Below are positions 35,135-44,855 of a DNA stretch of 64,000 bases, piece after piece. This DNA is from Opitutales bacterium (GTDB lineage Bacteria > Verrucomicrobiota > Verrucomicrobiia > Opitutales > JABSRG01). The DNA is taken from assembly GCA_028280845.1 (NCBI GenBank), contig JANQKZ010000033.1, positions 62,001-126,000 on the forward strand, read 5' to 3'. The position numbers were made by a program, and so were the translations under genes. The notes under the pieces were generated by a model. It was not told where the DNA came from and ran no database searches. It saw nothing but the letters and a program-made list of their open reading frames with translations. Position 1 is the stretch's first letter. Each line of letters opens with the position of its first letter.

Positions 35135-35920
35135 ATGAAGTTCGTTCCGCGGGATCTTGGCGATCTGGCCGACAACAGTAGCGGCGGGGGCACCCGCGGT
35201 ATGAGGAAAGAGGCCCTGGCCCTGGCCGGCCTCGTCCTCGTCACCCTCTTCGCCCTCTTCTTCGGGATCGGCCTGGCGGTCGACCTCATGGTAGCGGGGA
35301 TCTCCCCTCAGCGGGAGGCAGAACTGTTTGGATCCCTCGATCTCGACATAGAGGAAGTCACGGTCGTCCCGGAGGCCTTTGAGGAACGATGGCAACGCGT
35401 CGAAACCCTGTTACAACAGTTGATCACTTACGACCAAGTGCCCGCCTTGCCCTACCGGCTCCACTTCGTCGACACCCCGGAGCCCAATGCCTTCGCCTAT
35501 CCCGGAGGAACCATTGGGGTGACCCGGGGCCTCCTGGAATCCCTCTCCGGGGACATGGCCATCGCTTTTGTGCTCGCCCACGAGCTCGGCCACTTTGCCC
35601 ACCGCGACCATCTACGTGGCATTGGGCGCCAACTGGGATTTCGCTTATCGGTCCAGATCATTTTTGGAGGAAGCATGGATGCGCTCGTCGATCGCGGTCA
35701 GGATTTATTGCTGCTGGGCTATTCGCGAAACCAGGAAAGCCGTGCAGACCGATTTGCCCTTGAATGCATCGATGCCATTTATGGGGAGCGTGAGGGAATT
35801 GATCAGCTATTTCAGCAATTGGAAGAAGCCGATACCCTGCCCGACTGGGCCTACATGTTTTCCACTCATCCGAACCCGGAAGAGCGTCTCAAAAAACTGC
35901 GTCAAGCTCGCGATGGCTAA
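35135..35920 (+). CDS. M48-family zinc metallopeptidase
   Basis: A 261-residue membrane-anchored protease. A hydrophobic helix lies at residues 28-50. The catalytic zinc site is H149-E150-L-G-H153, with E201 in 'NQESRAD205' as third ligand, and a C-terminal 'FSTHPNPEERLKKL' box typical of M48 (HtpX/Oma1/BepA-type). It probably degrades or processes misfolded membrane or periplasmic proteins. It completes the YbjQ-YbjQ-M48 unit. Its stop codon overlaps that of the convergent RND gene by three or four bases. Confidence 0.92.
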   Translation: MKFVPRDLGDLADNSSGGGTRGMRKEALALAGLVLVTLFALFFGIGLAVDLMVAGISPQREAELFGSLDLDIEEVTVVPEAFEERWQRVETLLQQLITYDQVPALPYRLHFVDTPEPNAFAYPGGTIGVTRGLLESLSGDMAIAFVLAHELGHFAHRDHLRGIGRQLGFRLSVQIIFGGSMDALVDRGQDLLLLGYSRNQESRADRFALECIDAIYGEREGIDQLFQQLEEADTLPDWAYMFSTHPNPEERLKKLRQARDG

Positions 35921-38900
35921 TTCACAGAAACCGGTGCGTCATCCTCAACCCGTGCTTCCGGCGAACCGGCTCCAGCTTGCTTCCCGATTTGCCAATTCCA
36001 GTAGCGGCCGAACCCTTTGCCAATATCGTCCCGGATCAAGGTAATCACGGGAACCAGGAAAAGGGTAATAAAAGTCGCGAACAATATGCCCCATGCCAGG
36101 GAAATCGCCATCGGGATCATCCATTTGGCCTGGCGGCTCGTCTCAAACATAAGCGGAAGCAGCCCGGCAAAGGTCGTCAGCGAAGTCAGGAGAATGGGCC
36201 GGAACCGGCGCGCCCCCGCTTCACTGACTGCTTTGAAGAGCGGAATCCCATCTGCAATTTTGCCATTGATGTAATGCACCATGACCAGGCTGTCATTGAC
36301 CACTACCCCGCCAAGGGCAAGAAACCCGAGAACCGACATCAGGTTAAGTGTGATGCTGTCCACCAGCATCCAGTCCATGATGACATGCCCTAGAATAGCG
36401 CCGACAATTCCAAAGGGAATAACCGACATGACAATCAAGGGCTGGGTGTAGCTGCGCAAGGGGACGGCCAGCAGGATGTAGATCATGCCCAGAACGAGGA
36501 ACACATAAAACTGAATGCGCTGGCTATCCTCCCGGGCCTGCTCTGCCTGACCTGACAACACATATTCCATGCCGGTATAATCCGAGATCAGGCCCGGAAT
36601 AAAGTCACGCTGCAGCTCAGCCAGGATACCCGGCACATCGATCTCTTCATCCTCGGCGTTTGCCGATACGGTTAATTGTCGCCGCCGGTCAATCCGGTGA
36701 ATAGTCGGTAGGCTCCGGCCAGGAGTAACAGCCGCAACCGTATCAAACGGAACTTCCCGCCCACCCGGGGCGCGGATCATCATAGAGTTTAACGTCGCCA
36801 GGGTCTGGCGCTCCTCCAGGGGATAGCGCACCATGACCCGGACATCGTCCCGCCCGCGTTGGATGCGTTGGGCCTCTGCCCCATAAAAGGCCTGCCGCAC
36901 CTGCCGAGCCAAGTCCCCCGCCGTGATGTTGAGGAACTCTGCCTCTGGTTTCAACTGGAGCTCAAATTCAGATTTAGCACTCTCAAAAGAGTCCTGAATC
37001 TCGGACAACCCGGCGTAGGTTTTCAGTTGCTCCTGCATACGGGCCGAGACTGCTTTTAAGTCATCGAAACTCTGGCTGGTGAACCGAAGCGATAGTGATT
37101 GGTTCCCCCCCTGCCACCAGCCCAGGGAGAAGCGCTCTGCACCCTCAATGTCTCCAATCCGCTCGCGCAGGATTCGGGTCACATCGCCTACTCCGATGTT
37201 TTCGCCGTGCACATCGGCACTTTCCAACTCGATCACCACCTCACCGCGTTCAGGAATACCAATCGGAGCTCGACCCCATCCCCGACCCATGGGATTACCG
37301 CCGGATGTAGCGAACACATTCTTGACAATAGGCTTCCCATATTCCGCATTTACCTCCTCTTTATACCCTAACACAATGTCTTCGATACGGTCGATATGCC
37401 CTTTGGTCACTTCGAAGGCTGTGCCGGCGGGCATAAACAGCGTCATCGTGATCTGGTCTCGAGGAATCCGGGGATACATATTCCAGGTAATCCGCCCCGT
37501 CATAACCAGGGAAATCATGATAGCCAATATCCCCCCGAAGGCGGCTAAAGTCAGGTAGCGATGCTGCAGAGCGCGCTTGAGTGCCGGGCTATAGACCTTG
37601 GTCACGAACCGCTCTAGAGCGTCGGCCACTTTTCGTTGGAGCCGGGAAAGCTTGTTCAATCCCGTACGGTTGCCCTGGCCAATATTTTTGCAGTGCTTCA
37701 AATGGGCCGGTAAGATTAACTTGGATTCCACCAGCGAAAAAAGGAGCACCGGCGCCACGACGAGGAGGATCTGCTTGAGATGGTTACCGAACCACCCTGT
37801 CATCCCATACAGCGGGATAAAGGCCACCATAGTGGTCAAAACACCAAAGGTCACCGGAATTGCCACTTCCTGGGTGCCCTTGATGGCAGCATCCAGCGGG
37901 CTGTAGCCCTGCTGCATTTTTTCAAAAACATTTTCCCCAGTCACGATCGCATCATCCACGACAATTCCCAGCACCAGGATGAGGGCAAACAAGGTGATCA
38001 GGTTAATCGTCACCCCCATGAAATACATCAGGATAAAAGCCCCTGCAAAGGCTACCGGGATACCCAGGCTCACCCATAGCCCTAACGATGGCCGCAGGAA
38101 GAGGGAAAGGACACAGATCACCAGGAAGAAGCCCATCAGGGCACTTGAAGTCAGGGTATTTAAGCTCTGAATCACCCGTTGAGAGTCATCTGCCCAATAC
38201 TCCAGGGTAATCCCCTCCGGCAGCTCCTGCTGCTTTTCATTTAGATACTCCCGAACCTCCCGCGAGAGTTGGATGAGGTTCTGTTGTCCAGAGCGAAAGA
38301 CATCGATCACGATGCATCGTCGCCCGTTGTAATTCGCAATGATGGGCATCTCATCAAAACCATCGTTGACCACCCCTAAGTCGGCCAGGGTGAGTCGAGT
38401 TCCATCCTGAGCCGTGACCGCTACAATTTTGGCAAAATCATTATAGTCGTAGGCCTGGTTGGAGGTCCGGAGCAGCACATCGCCCGATGTCGTCCGAATG
38501 CTGCCTGCCGATAAGTTGATTGAGGACTCCCGGATCGCCCGCGTCAGGTCCTGCAGGGTCAATCCATACCGCTTCAAGGTTGCCTCAGAGACTTCCAGGC
38601 TGATCTCATAAGGTCGAGCCACTTTCAGCCCCGCTAGCGTGATGCTAGGCAAATTGGTAATATCATCTCGGATCTCATGGCCTAACCGAGTCAGATCGTG
38701 CTCACTTAAATCGCCGGAAACCACCACCGTAATGAGGCGTTCGATGAAATCCGGCGTGCTGACCCGGGGACGTTCCGCCTCTTCCGGAAAGGTATTGATA
38801 CCGTCCACCCGGTTCTTTACCTCATCCAGAGTTTTTCCCAGATCGTACCCATTTTCAATTTCGAGAACCACCGACCCCGAGCCCTCGCGGGCATAGGCAT

Positions 38901-39147
38901 TCATCTCCTTGACCCCCTCCACATCGTAAACCGCTTCCTCGATCCGCATTATGATCGCTTCTTCCACCTCAGAGGGAGTCGATCCGCGGTAGGGCACACT
39001 GATATTTACATTACGTTGCTGGAAATCCGGCCACTCCCGCAGGACCAGCTTTTCCATGGCAAAATACGCCCCGGCCGCCAGGATGGTGACCATCAGGATA
39101 TTCGCCGCCACCCCGTTGCGGGTAAACCATTCGATCATCCGGTGCAT
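35917..39147 (-). CDS. RND efflux transporter of the HAE1 type
   Basis: A 1076-residue RND permease. Motifs: first helix 'GVAANILMVTILAAGAYFAM', the TM4 Asp pair in 'GIVVDDAIVTGENVFEKMQQ', and a TM10 region reading 'GFLALGGVVVNDSLVMVHYI', where the AcrB lysine is replaced (V-N-D-S), as is usual for this subgroup. The pump is paired only with an adaptor; no outer-membrane channel gene is adjacent, so it must borrow one, perhaps the OprM-like protein at 19829. It exports an unknown amphipathic substrate by proton antiport. Confidence 0.94.
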   Translation of the reverse strand: MHRMIEWFTRNGVAANILMVTILAAGAYFAMEKLVLREWPDFQQRNVNISVPYRGSTPSEVEEAIIMRIEEAVYDVEGVKEMNAYAREGSGSVVLEIENGYDLGKTLDEVKNRVDGINTFPEEAERPRVSTPDFIERLITVVVSGDLSEHDLTRLGHEIRDDITNLPSITLAGLKVARPYEISLEVSEATLKRYGLTLQDLTRAIRESSINLSAGSIRTTSGDVLLRTSNQAYDYNDFAKIVAVTAQDGTRLTLADLGVVNDGFDEMPIIANYNGRRCIVIDVFRSGQQNLIQLSREVREYLNEKQQELPEGITLEYWADDSQRVIQSLNTLTSSALMGFFLVICVLSLFLRPSLGLWVSLGIPVAFAGAFILMYFMGVTINLITLFALILVLGIVVDDAIVTGENVFEKMQQGYSPLDAAIKGTQEVAIPVTFGVLTTMVAFIPLYGMTGWFGNHLKQILLVVAPVLLFSLVESKLILPAHLKHCKNIGQGNRTGLNKLSRLQRKVADALERFVTKVYSPALKRALQHRYLTLAAFGGILAIMISLVMTGRITWNMYPRIPRDQITMTLFMPAGTAFEVTKGHIDRIEDIVLGYKEEVNAEYGKPIVKNVFATSGGNPMGRGWGRAPIGIPERGEVVIELESADVHGENIGVGDVTRILRERIGDIEGAERFSLGWWQGGNQSLSLRFTSQSFDDLKAVSARMQEQLKTYAGLSEIQDSFESAKSEFELQLKPEAEFLNITAGDLARQVRQAFYGAEAQRIQRGRDDVRVMVRYPLEERQTLATLNSMMIRAPGGREVPFDTVAAVTPGRSLPTIHRIDRRRQLTVSANAEDEEIDVPGILAELQRDFIPGLISDYTGMEYVLSGQAEQAREDSQRIQFYVFLVLGMIYILLAVPLRSYTQPLIVMSVIPFGIVGAILGHVIMDWMLVDSITLNLMSVLGFLALGGVVVNDSLVMVHYINGKIADGIPLFKAVSEAGARRFRPILLTSLTTFAGLLPLMFETSRQAKWMIPMAISLAWGILFATFITLFLVPVITLIRDDIGKGFGRYWNWQIGKQAGAGSPEARVEDDAPVSVN

Positions 39148-39153
39148 CGCAAA

Positions 39154-40500
39154 TCAGCCTTGGGTTTTGGAAGGTGAGGACTTTCCTTGGGCCGAAACCT
39201 CCACTTTGTACGCCTCCAACTGGGTTTGCAGCTGTCGCATCTTTTGCCAGTTCTGATCCGCCCGGGCTTGTTCAAACTCCTGTTTCAATTCCGGAGGTAC
39301 CTTCTCCCAGTCGATTTCTTTCCTCCGGCTCTCCCCATCGACTTCCACCACATTGACCCGCATCCCGTTCACAGGAAAATTGATCTGGGTCCTACACAGC
39401 ATCTCTCCCGGGCGAATCCCCTCGCTCACCACCAGGTGATCCTCCGTGCTCCACTCCACCGTCAAACCACGCCGCTCCAGAGTATTGTCATGATTCACAA
39501 TTAAAACGTATTCATTCTTCCGGTACATTTTCCGGGGAATGATAAACCGTCGCGGCAAGGTCCGACCTTCTATTTTTGCTTCAACAAACGAGCCCACTTT
39601 CAGAGGCATCTCCCCCTGCCCCTTGCCATAGGGGTCATCCACCTGGGCGACGACAAACAATTGCCGGGACCCGGTATCAATCGCCCCCTCAGAGCGGACA
39701 ATTCGGCCCTCCCACTCAAACTGTTGTTGACCAAGCTCCCAGGTCAGGATGACTCGCGGAAACTCCTGAATCGGATTCTCCTCTCCGCGGAAAGACTCCT
39801 TCAAATCCATAAACTGCATCTGACGCTCGGTCAGGGGCAGGCGCACTTCGGCATAGTCCACCGCATATAACCGGGCCAGGACGGTTCCGGGGGTAACGAA
39901 CTGCCCCACATCCACATTCTGTCGCAACACCCGCCCCGCATAGGGCGCCACGATCCGGGTGTCATCCAGATTGTTCCGGGCCTGCTCAAGCCGGGCTTTG
40001 GCCGATTCCACATTGGCCCGGGCTAATTTCAGCTGCGGTTCCCGCAGGGCAATCGGGGTGGGGTCCTCGGTGATCAATGCACTCTCAAAATCCAGTTGGG
40101 CAATTTCGTAAGCGGCCTGCTCCTGTTCCAACTCCAGCTCGGCCTGCGCCAATGCAGCTTGGGCCACAATATAGGCCGTTTCATAATCCCTGGGATCCAA
40201 TTCCAGCAGGACATCCCCCTTCTCAAAAAATGCCCCATCTCGAAACTTAGGAGAGACCTCCAGAATCCGTCCCGACACCTCAGGGATCAAGGTACTCTCC
40301 GTTCGGGCTTGCACCGTTCCCTGGGACTCAAGCCATACCTGGTAGTCGACTGGGACCAGCCGCTCAACGGCAACCTCTGGAATGGTCTCCCGCTGTGGCC
40401 ATTTCCGCGGCTCAGGCTTCGTTGCGAAGAGCCAGATACAGACCGCTGTAGCCAGGCCCACCACAGCCAGAGGAGGAACAATTCGCAACCAGGATTTCAT
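39154..40500 (-). CDS. RND adaptor (membrane fusion protein)
   Basis: A 448-residue adaptor anchored by an N-terminal helix ('IVPPLAVVGLATAVCIWLFA') instead of a clear lipobox. The core has the lipoyl half-motif 'GRILEVSPKFRDGAFFEKGD', a helical hairpin rich in Glu/Ala ('AQAALAQAELELEQEQAAYE') and 'DTRIVAPYAGRVLRQNVDVG'. The C-terminal 60 residues are charged and helical, longer than in many adaptors. It is six bases upstream of the RND gene and certainly co-transcribed with it. Confidence 0.92.
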   Translation of the reverse strand: MKSWLRIVPPLAVVGLATAVCIWLFATKPEPRKWPQRETIPEVAVERLVPVDYQVWLESQGTVQARTESTLIPEVSGRILEVSPKFRDGAFFEKGDVLLELDPRDYETAYIVAQAALAQAELELEQEQAAYEIAQLDFESALITEDPTPIALREPQLKLARANVESAKARLEQARNNLDDTRIVAPYAGRVLRQNVDVGQFVTPGTVLARLYAVDYAEVRLPLTERQMQFMDLKESFRGEENPIQEFPRVILTWELGQQQFEWEGRIVRSEGAIDTGSRQLFVVAQVDDPYGKGQGEMPLKVGSFVEAKIEGRTLPRRFIIPRKMYRKNEYVLIVNHDNTLERRGLTVEWSTEDHLVVSEGIRPGEMLCRTQINFPVNGMRVNVVEVDGESRRKEIDWEKVPPELKQEFEQARADQNWQKMRQLQTQLEAYKVEVSAQGKSSPSKTQG

Positions 40501-40804
40501 CGATAAAAATCAGATATATGATTCATAAGGAAAAGAAGATAGAGCCCGAAAGCAAACGCCTTCAGCATAATTTAGATGGCGTTTGCCCCCCAAAAAACAG
40601 GCAAATCAAGGATGCAACCATGAATCCCCAATTACACGGCATTCGTTTTCAAAAGAACCACCTGTGTACGCAGATGCGAGCCGATCAACCGGAAACCCCG
40701 GCCTATCCACTCAAAACTAAGCATTATCTCCTGAACACTCACCATCCCACTCCGCCCACTTTTAGCTTTTGACCCGTAACCCACCCTCCTGATAATCCAC
40801 AGCC
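40501..40804. other. Divergent intergenic region
   Basis: This 304-base region lies between the divergent adaptor and alpha/beta-hydrolase genes and must hold both promoters. No clear boxes, repeats or RNA structures could be picked out. Confidence 0.4.
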
Positions 40805-41863
40805 ATGAAGCGGGAAGCGATTATTCATATCCACGGACATGAAGAACTGCCGAAGGGAAGCTTTCTGGATCGAACCAAAGAGGGGCTGATTCACTACCAG
40901 TCCGTGGCTCAGGTGGAAGAGTTGTCCAAAGGTCAAACAGACGCCCCGTCCTTCGATGCATCGACGCTTTCCGTCAAACTGCACTCAGGAGGGACCAAAG
41001 AGGTCGATCTCTACGAAGTCTTCTGGTTTGACCTCTCGCCCAAATTGACCGCGGAAAACGTCATGCGACAAATCCTGGGCGGATCCAAGCTCATCGGGTT
41101 CTGGTTTGAAAAATCCCTCAAAGAAATTCGAAAACAATATCCATGGATGGCGAGAGGGATCTATATATCAATCCTCATCCTCCTCCTCTGGTATTTCTGG
41201 ATCGTTTTAGCCTTTCTCGAGCTCATCACGTCAGTCGCCGTTTTTGATGGAATCAAAGCGGGGATCAGCAACCTGTTGCCTGGTGAGCTGCTTGCCTTCC
41301 TCAATTTCTTTTTTTCCTGGCAACTCTGGTTAGGAATCGCCTTCGTCTTTTCCTGGGTTTCCAGAAAGATGACTCAGGTAGTGGATATCACTAACTTTGG
41401 AAAAGCCTTCCTGGTTGATGAAAAATTAAGGCTTCAGATCAGGAAGCGCGTTTCGGACATGGTTTACGGGACCCTCCAGTCCAATCAATATGACCAGGTA
41501 ACGCTGCTAGCTCACAGTTTCGGGTGCGCCATCGTTGCCGATTTCCTTGCAGAGTTTACGACAAACAAGGAGGTCAAAGTCCGTGTCGTCACGATGGGCG
41601 GCCCCATCGCGCTACTCACAATAAGATCACCCTGGATGAAGGAGGAGTTAAGAAAAGCCCAGGCTAACCCCAACATCAGCACCTGGGATGATTACTTCTC
41701 AAAAGACGATTTTTTGTGCACCGCCACCCCGAATGAGGCCGAGCTGCCCAATTTTTCGGAGCATGAAATGACAGATCCCATGAGCAGGTTTGCCAACAAG
41801 ATCGGGTCTAACCATACCAGTTACCACGAAAAGGAATTTATCAATAATTCTCTTCTTTCCTGA
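40805..41863 (+). CDS. Membrane-embedded alpha/beta-hydrolase-like protein
   Basis: A 352-residue protein of unknown function. It begins 'MKREAIIHIHGHEELPKGSF', where H8-I-H10-G11 looks like a hydrolase oxyanion strand. Two membrane segments (about residues 117-147 and 161-185, 'LLAFLNFFFSWQLWLGIAFV') interrupt the fold. The nucleophile elbow 'VTLLAH-S238-FGCAIV' and following strand 'VRVVTMGGPIAL' then resume it. A catalytic acid/histidine pair may lie in the C-terminal 'NHTSYHEKEF'. It has no signal peptide. Such a fold with an inserted membrane hairpin suggests a lipid- or acyl-chain hydrolase at the inner membrane. Confidence 0.75.
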   Translation: MKREAIIHIHGHEELPKGSFLDRTKEGLIHYQSVAQVEELSKGQTDAPSFDASTLSVKLHSGGTKEVDLYEVFWFDLSPKLTAENVMRQILGGSKLIGFWFEKSLKEIRKQYPWMARGIYISILILLLWYFWIVLAFLELITSVAVFDGIKAGISNLLPGELLAFLNFFFSWQLWLGIAFVFSWVSRKMTQVVDITNFGKAFLVDEKLRLQIRKRVSDMVYGTLQSNQYDQVTLLAHSFGCAIVADFLAEFTTNKEVKVRVVTMGGPIALLTIRSPWMKEELRKAQANPNISTWDDYFSKDDFLCTATPNEAELPNFSEHEMTDPMSRFANKIGSNHTSYHEKEFINNSLLS

Positions 41864-42085
41864 TTTCCTGCCTTCCGGAATGGCCTTCTCCTCCAATCCG
41901 ACTAATCCTCGGTGATGTTTTCTGCTAAACAGGATTTCGCAAAGGTCGCGAAGCGAGCAAATTCACCGCACTCCGCCCCGCTTCACGCCCTTCGGTTTAC
42001 AGCTGAACCAAAGCTGAACACGGAAAGAAATCTGAATTCATCCCATTTCCCTGCTAAATCAACGAACGGTATTTTCGAATTTCAG

Positions 42086-42104
42086 ATTTAGGATTTAGGA
42101 TTTA
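42086..42104. repeat. AT-rich heptamer repeat upstream of the glycosidase
   Basis: ATTTAGG occurs twice in tandem and is followed by ATTTA, ending ten bases before the start codon of the DUF4038 glycosidase. Similar simple A/T/C-rich strings occur just upstream of the genes at 44856 and 62320. Confidence 0.55.
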
Positions 42105-42113
42105 AAAAGAAGC

Positions 42114-43667
42114 ATGCCCCTATCTGCTGACCTTCCGCCCGCCCCTCAGTGGCAAATGGTGGAGATGGAATTCATCTCCGAGCACACCTACGACAACCCC
42201 TATACCGAGGTGGAAGTCTGGGTCGATTTTACGCATGAAGATGGAACCGAAATTCGCCGTCCAGGATTTTGGGACGGAGGAAACTCTTTCAAAGTGCGCT
42301 TTGCCTCCACCGAGGATGCAGGCATCTGGACCTGGGAGAGCGATGCTAATGTCGCCGACCCGGGATTACAAAATCAGGAGGGTAAATTGGATGCCGAACC
42401 CAACCAGGGAGGCACCGTTTTTGATCGCCATGGCTTCTGGACCATCCCCTACGGCAGCCGCTACATGGAATATGCAGATGGCTCTCCTGCCATCATGGTC
42501 GCTGATACCCCGTGGGGGATTCCCTGGCGCGCCACGCACGAACAGGTAAAAACCTACGCGAAAGATCGAAAAGAGAAAGGCTTCAACGCCGCCTTGCTGA
42601 TGTCGGTCATGCCGGACATGAACATGAAAGGGCCGCGCGACCGCACACAATTCGATGGATTTGCCCGAGGCTTCGAAGACCTGCCCACTGGCCATATCAA
42701 TGCGTTGAACCCGGAGTACTTTCAATATTTGGACCAATCCATCGAAACCCTGGTGGAATATGGTATTGCCCCGGTCTGGCAGCCAGTCTTTCACGGCTAC
42801 GGATGGAGGGGAAAACAGGTGGCCGGCCCCGTTATCCCAGGAAACGAATATGCGCGCTATTGCCGGTACCTGGTCGCGCGTTATGGCGCTTATCCTGCCA
42901 TGTGGCTCATCCTTGGCGATGGTCATGGCGCCGAACCCGGCATTCAACCGGGCGGAGCAGAAGTGCATGCCTGGGACGCCTACCACCAGCCGACTGGTCT
43001 CCACTACGGCCCTCACTGGGACTCTCAGGCTCACCAGGGAGAGCCGTGGCTCGACTTTCAGTGGATTCAGACAGGCCACAATGGGGAACACCGGTCAGAT
43101 CGCCTGGCCGCACATTGGTTTCTCACTCCCATCAAGGCGGTTGCCAATGGGGAACCCACCTATGAAAACATAGGATCCTGGGGAAAGGCCTCAGGCTGGT
43201 GGCAGGGACACGAGGCCTGGCGTAACCTCTGTGCCGGTGGCACCATGGGGGTCGTGTATGGCGCCGGTAGCCTCTGGAATTGGAACCATAAGGGCGAGCC
43301 TTTCGACAATGACAGCTGGGCCCGCGCGCAAGAAAACTCCTGGCGAGACGCCCTCGATTTTGAGGGCTCCAAATACGTCGGAGTCATTTCAAAAATCCTC
43401 AAGGATCTCCCCTTCCACGGTGTCCAGCCCGATAATACCACCACCTATGGCCGCCCCGCTCTCTTTCACCCTCACCAGTTGCTCATCATTTATCTGGAAA
43501 ATGGAGGGGATCTCCGCGTCCTGCGTGACGACATCCCCAATGCCTGGCGGATCTACGACCCGAAAACCGGAGAGATCCTCCAAACCGGCACCTTAAAAGA
43601 CTCAGGTAAACATCTGGGTAACCTCGGTGAAGGCCCCCGCGTAGCCATCTTCTCTACGAGCTATTGA
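42114..43667 (+). CDS. DUF5060/DUF4038 glycoside hydrolase (apiosidase-like)
   Basis: A 517-residue protein. Residues about 10-90 match a DUF5060 beta-sandwich ('WQMVEMEFISEHTYDNPYTE'). A TIM-barrel DUF4038-type catalytic domain follows ('DGSPAIMVADTPWGIPWRAT', 'ARYCRYLVARYGAYPAMWLI', 'NGEPTYENIGSW'). The end is a beta domain common to these enzymes ('DIPNAWRIYDPKTGEILQTG'). The GH140 apiosidases belong here. No signal peptide is visible, so the enzyme is either cytoplasmic or starts further upstream than the sequence supports. It probably hydrolyses a pectic or hemicellulosic side chain. Confidence 0.85.
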   Translation: MPLSADLPPAPQWQMVEMEFISEHTYDNPYTEVEVWVDFTHEDGTEIRRPGFWDGGNSFKVRFASTEDAGIWTWESDANVADPGLQNQEGKLDAEPNQGGTVFDRHGFWTIPYGSRYMEYADGSPAIMVADTPWGIPWRATHEQVKTYAKDRKEKGFNAALLMSVMPDMNMKGPRDRTQFDGFARGFEDLPTGHINALNPEYFQYLDQSIETLVEYGIAPVWQPVFHGYGWRGKQVAGPVIPGNEYARYCRYLVARYGAYPAMWLILGDGHGAEPGIQPGGAEVHAWDAYHQPTGLHYGPHWDSQAHQGEPWLDFQWIQTGHNGEHRSDRLAAHWFLTPIKAVANGEPTYENIGSWGKASGWWQGHEAWRNLCAGGTMGVVYGAGSLWNWNHKGEPFDNDSWARAQENSWRDALDFEGSKYVGVISKILKDLPFHGVQPDNTTTYGRPALFHPHQLLIIYLENGGDLRVLRDDIPNAWRIYDPKTGEILQTGTLKDSGKHLGNLGEGPRVAIFSTSY

Positions 43668-43770
43668 AGACAAAAATAGTGGAGGCGGCCTGCCCCCAGG
43701 TCGCTGGAGGTCGCTTGCAAGTCAGGCTCCAACAAAAGCGGCATTCCCCAATCACAATTCACACCCCAAC

Positions 43771-44730
43771 CTATCGCTGGCGCAGCACCTCCAGCGCCTG
43801 GTGAGCCCCGCCACGCTTGTCGATATCCGACCCGATGAGGAGCATGCGGTGGCCATCCTCAATACGTTCGAGGATATTGTCCGCATTGGCGAAGGCGAGG
43901 AAGGGCACCCCTGCCCGGTCACAGGCGGCCTTGATCTTTGCCTCAGCCTGAGAGGTATCAAAACCTGCATCGCCTTGCCGACCTGAGGTCATGGTGAAAT
44001 CTCCCGGTCCAAAAAAGACCGCACCGATCCCCGGGACCCCTACAATCTCGTCGATATTGGATACGCCCACAGGGTCCTCGATCATAATGATGACCATGAG
44101 GTCGCCCTCCTGATTCAGGGGCCAGACATCGGCACGCTCATAGTATTCCTGCACGGAGACCCCCCACACATACTTGGCGATCGCCGGGGAAAACCCGCGA
44201 GTACCACGGGGCTCTTCCAACGGGTCACCCTGTGGACGGACATAGCGGCAGGCCGCTACAATGTTCCGGGCCTCCTCTGCCGTTCGCACAAATGGAACTA
44301 CCACCCCGTGCGCCCCGATATCCAGGACCTGCTTGATCATAGCGTGGACGGGTTGAGACCCCTCGGCCGGGATCCGGACAAAGACGGACAGGTTCGGTTG
44401 CAGGTTTCCCTTGGCCAGGATCTCCTGCCTGGACGTCAACCCATGGGTGAAGCTGCGCAGCTCCGTAATATCGTAAGGATAGTGCTCCATCGCGACAACG
44501 AGGAAGTCGATCATCGGCTCGGTCAGGGCCTCCTCTGCTGAGGGAAACCCATTGTATTCCACCAGGCTCCGCGCATTGGCCAGATCGCGGGAGAGACACC
44601 AGATCCCCGTGACCGGTTGGCCCGCCTCCAGCTTGGCCACTACCTTGTTCAGGTGAGGATCTCCGGGGTCGGCGATTATGGCATAAAGGGGAGCCAGGAG
44701 AGCGAAAAGCAGAGCAAAGGGGGGTTTCAT
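43771..44730 (-). CDS. Exported HpcH/HpaI-family aldolase or citrate lyase-like protein
   Basis: A 319-residue protein with a signal peptide ('MKPPFALLFALLAPLYAIIA'). The rest is an HpcH/HpaI barrel: 'MIDFLVVAMEHYPYD', 'LSVFVRIPAEGSQPVHAMIK', the metal ligands in 'VIIMIEDPVGVSNIDEIVG' (Glu) and 'GAVFFGPGDFTMTSGRQGDA' (Asp), and 'AFANADNILERIEDG'. The family cleaves 2-keto-3-deoxy sugar acids or related compounds in the cytoplasm; the export signal is unusual. It is divergent from a Tat-exported TIM-barrel protein at 44856, suggesting a periplasmic metabolic pair. Confidence 0.85.
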   Translation of the reverse strand: MKPPFALLFALLAPLYAIIADPGDPHLNKVVAKLEAGQPVTGIWCLSRDLANARSLVEYNGFPSAEEALTEPMIDFLVVAMEHYPYDITELRSFTHGLTSRQEILAKGNLQPNLSVFVRIPAEGSQPVHAMIKQVLDIGAHGVVVPFVRTAEEARNIVAACRYVRPQGDPLEEPRGTRGFSPAIAKYVWGVSVQEYYERADVWPLNQEGDLMVIIMIEDPVGVSNIDEIVGVPGIGAVFFGPGDFTMTSGRQGDAGFDTSQAEAKIKAACDRAGVPFLAFANADNILERIEDGHRMLLIGSDIDKRGGAHQALEVLRQR

Positions 44731-44855
44731 GCCATCACCTTGAGGGGAAGGCTCGGCAACGAAAATGCCTATCTTGGTTTACGCTAAGTAGCCCGCCATT
44801 CTCTGAAGTTTTCAATTTCCAATTTTTAATTATCGCTTTTAAATAGTCTTACCCC

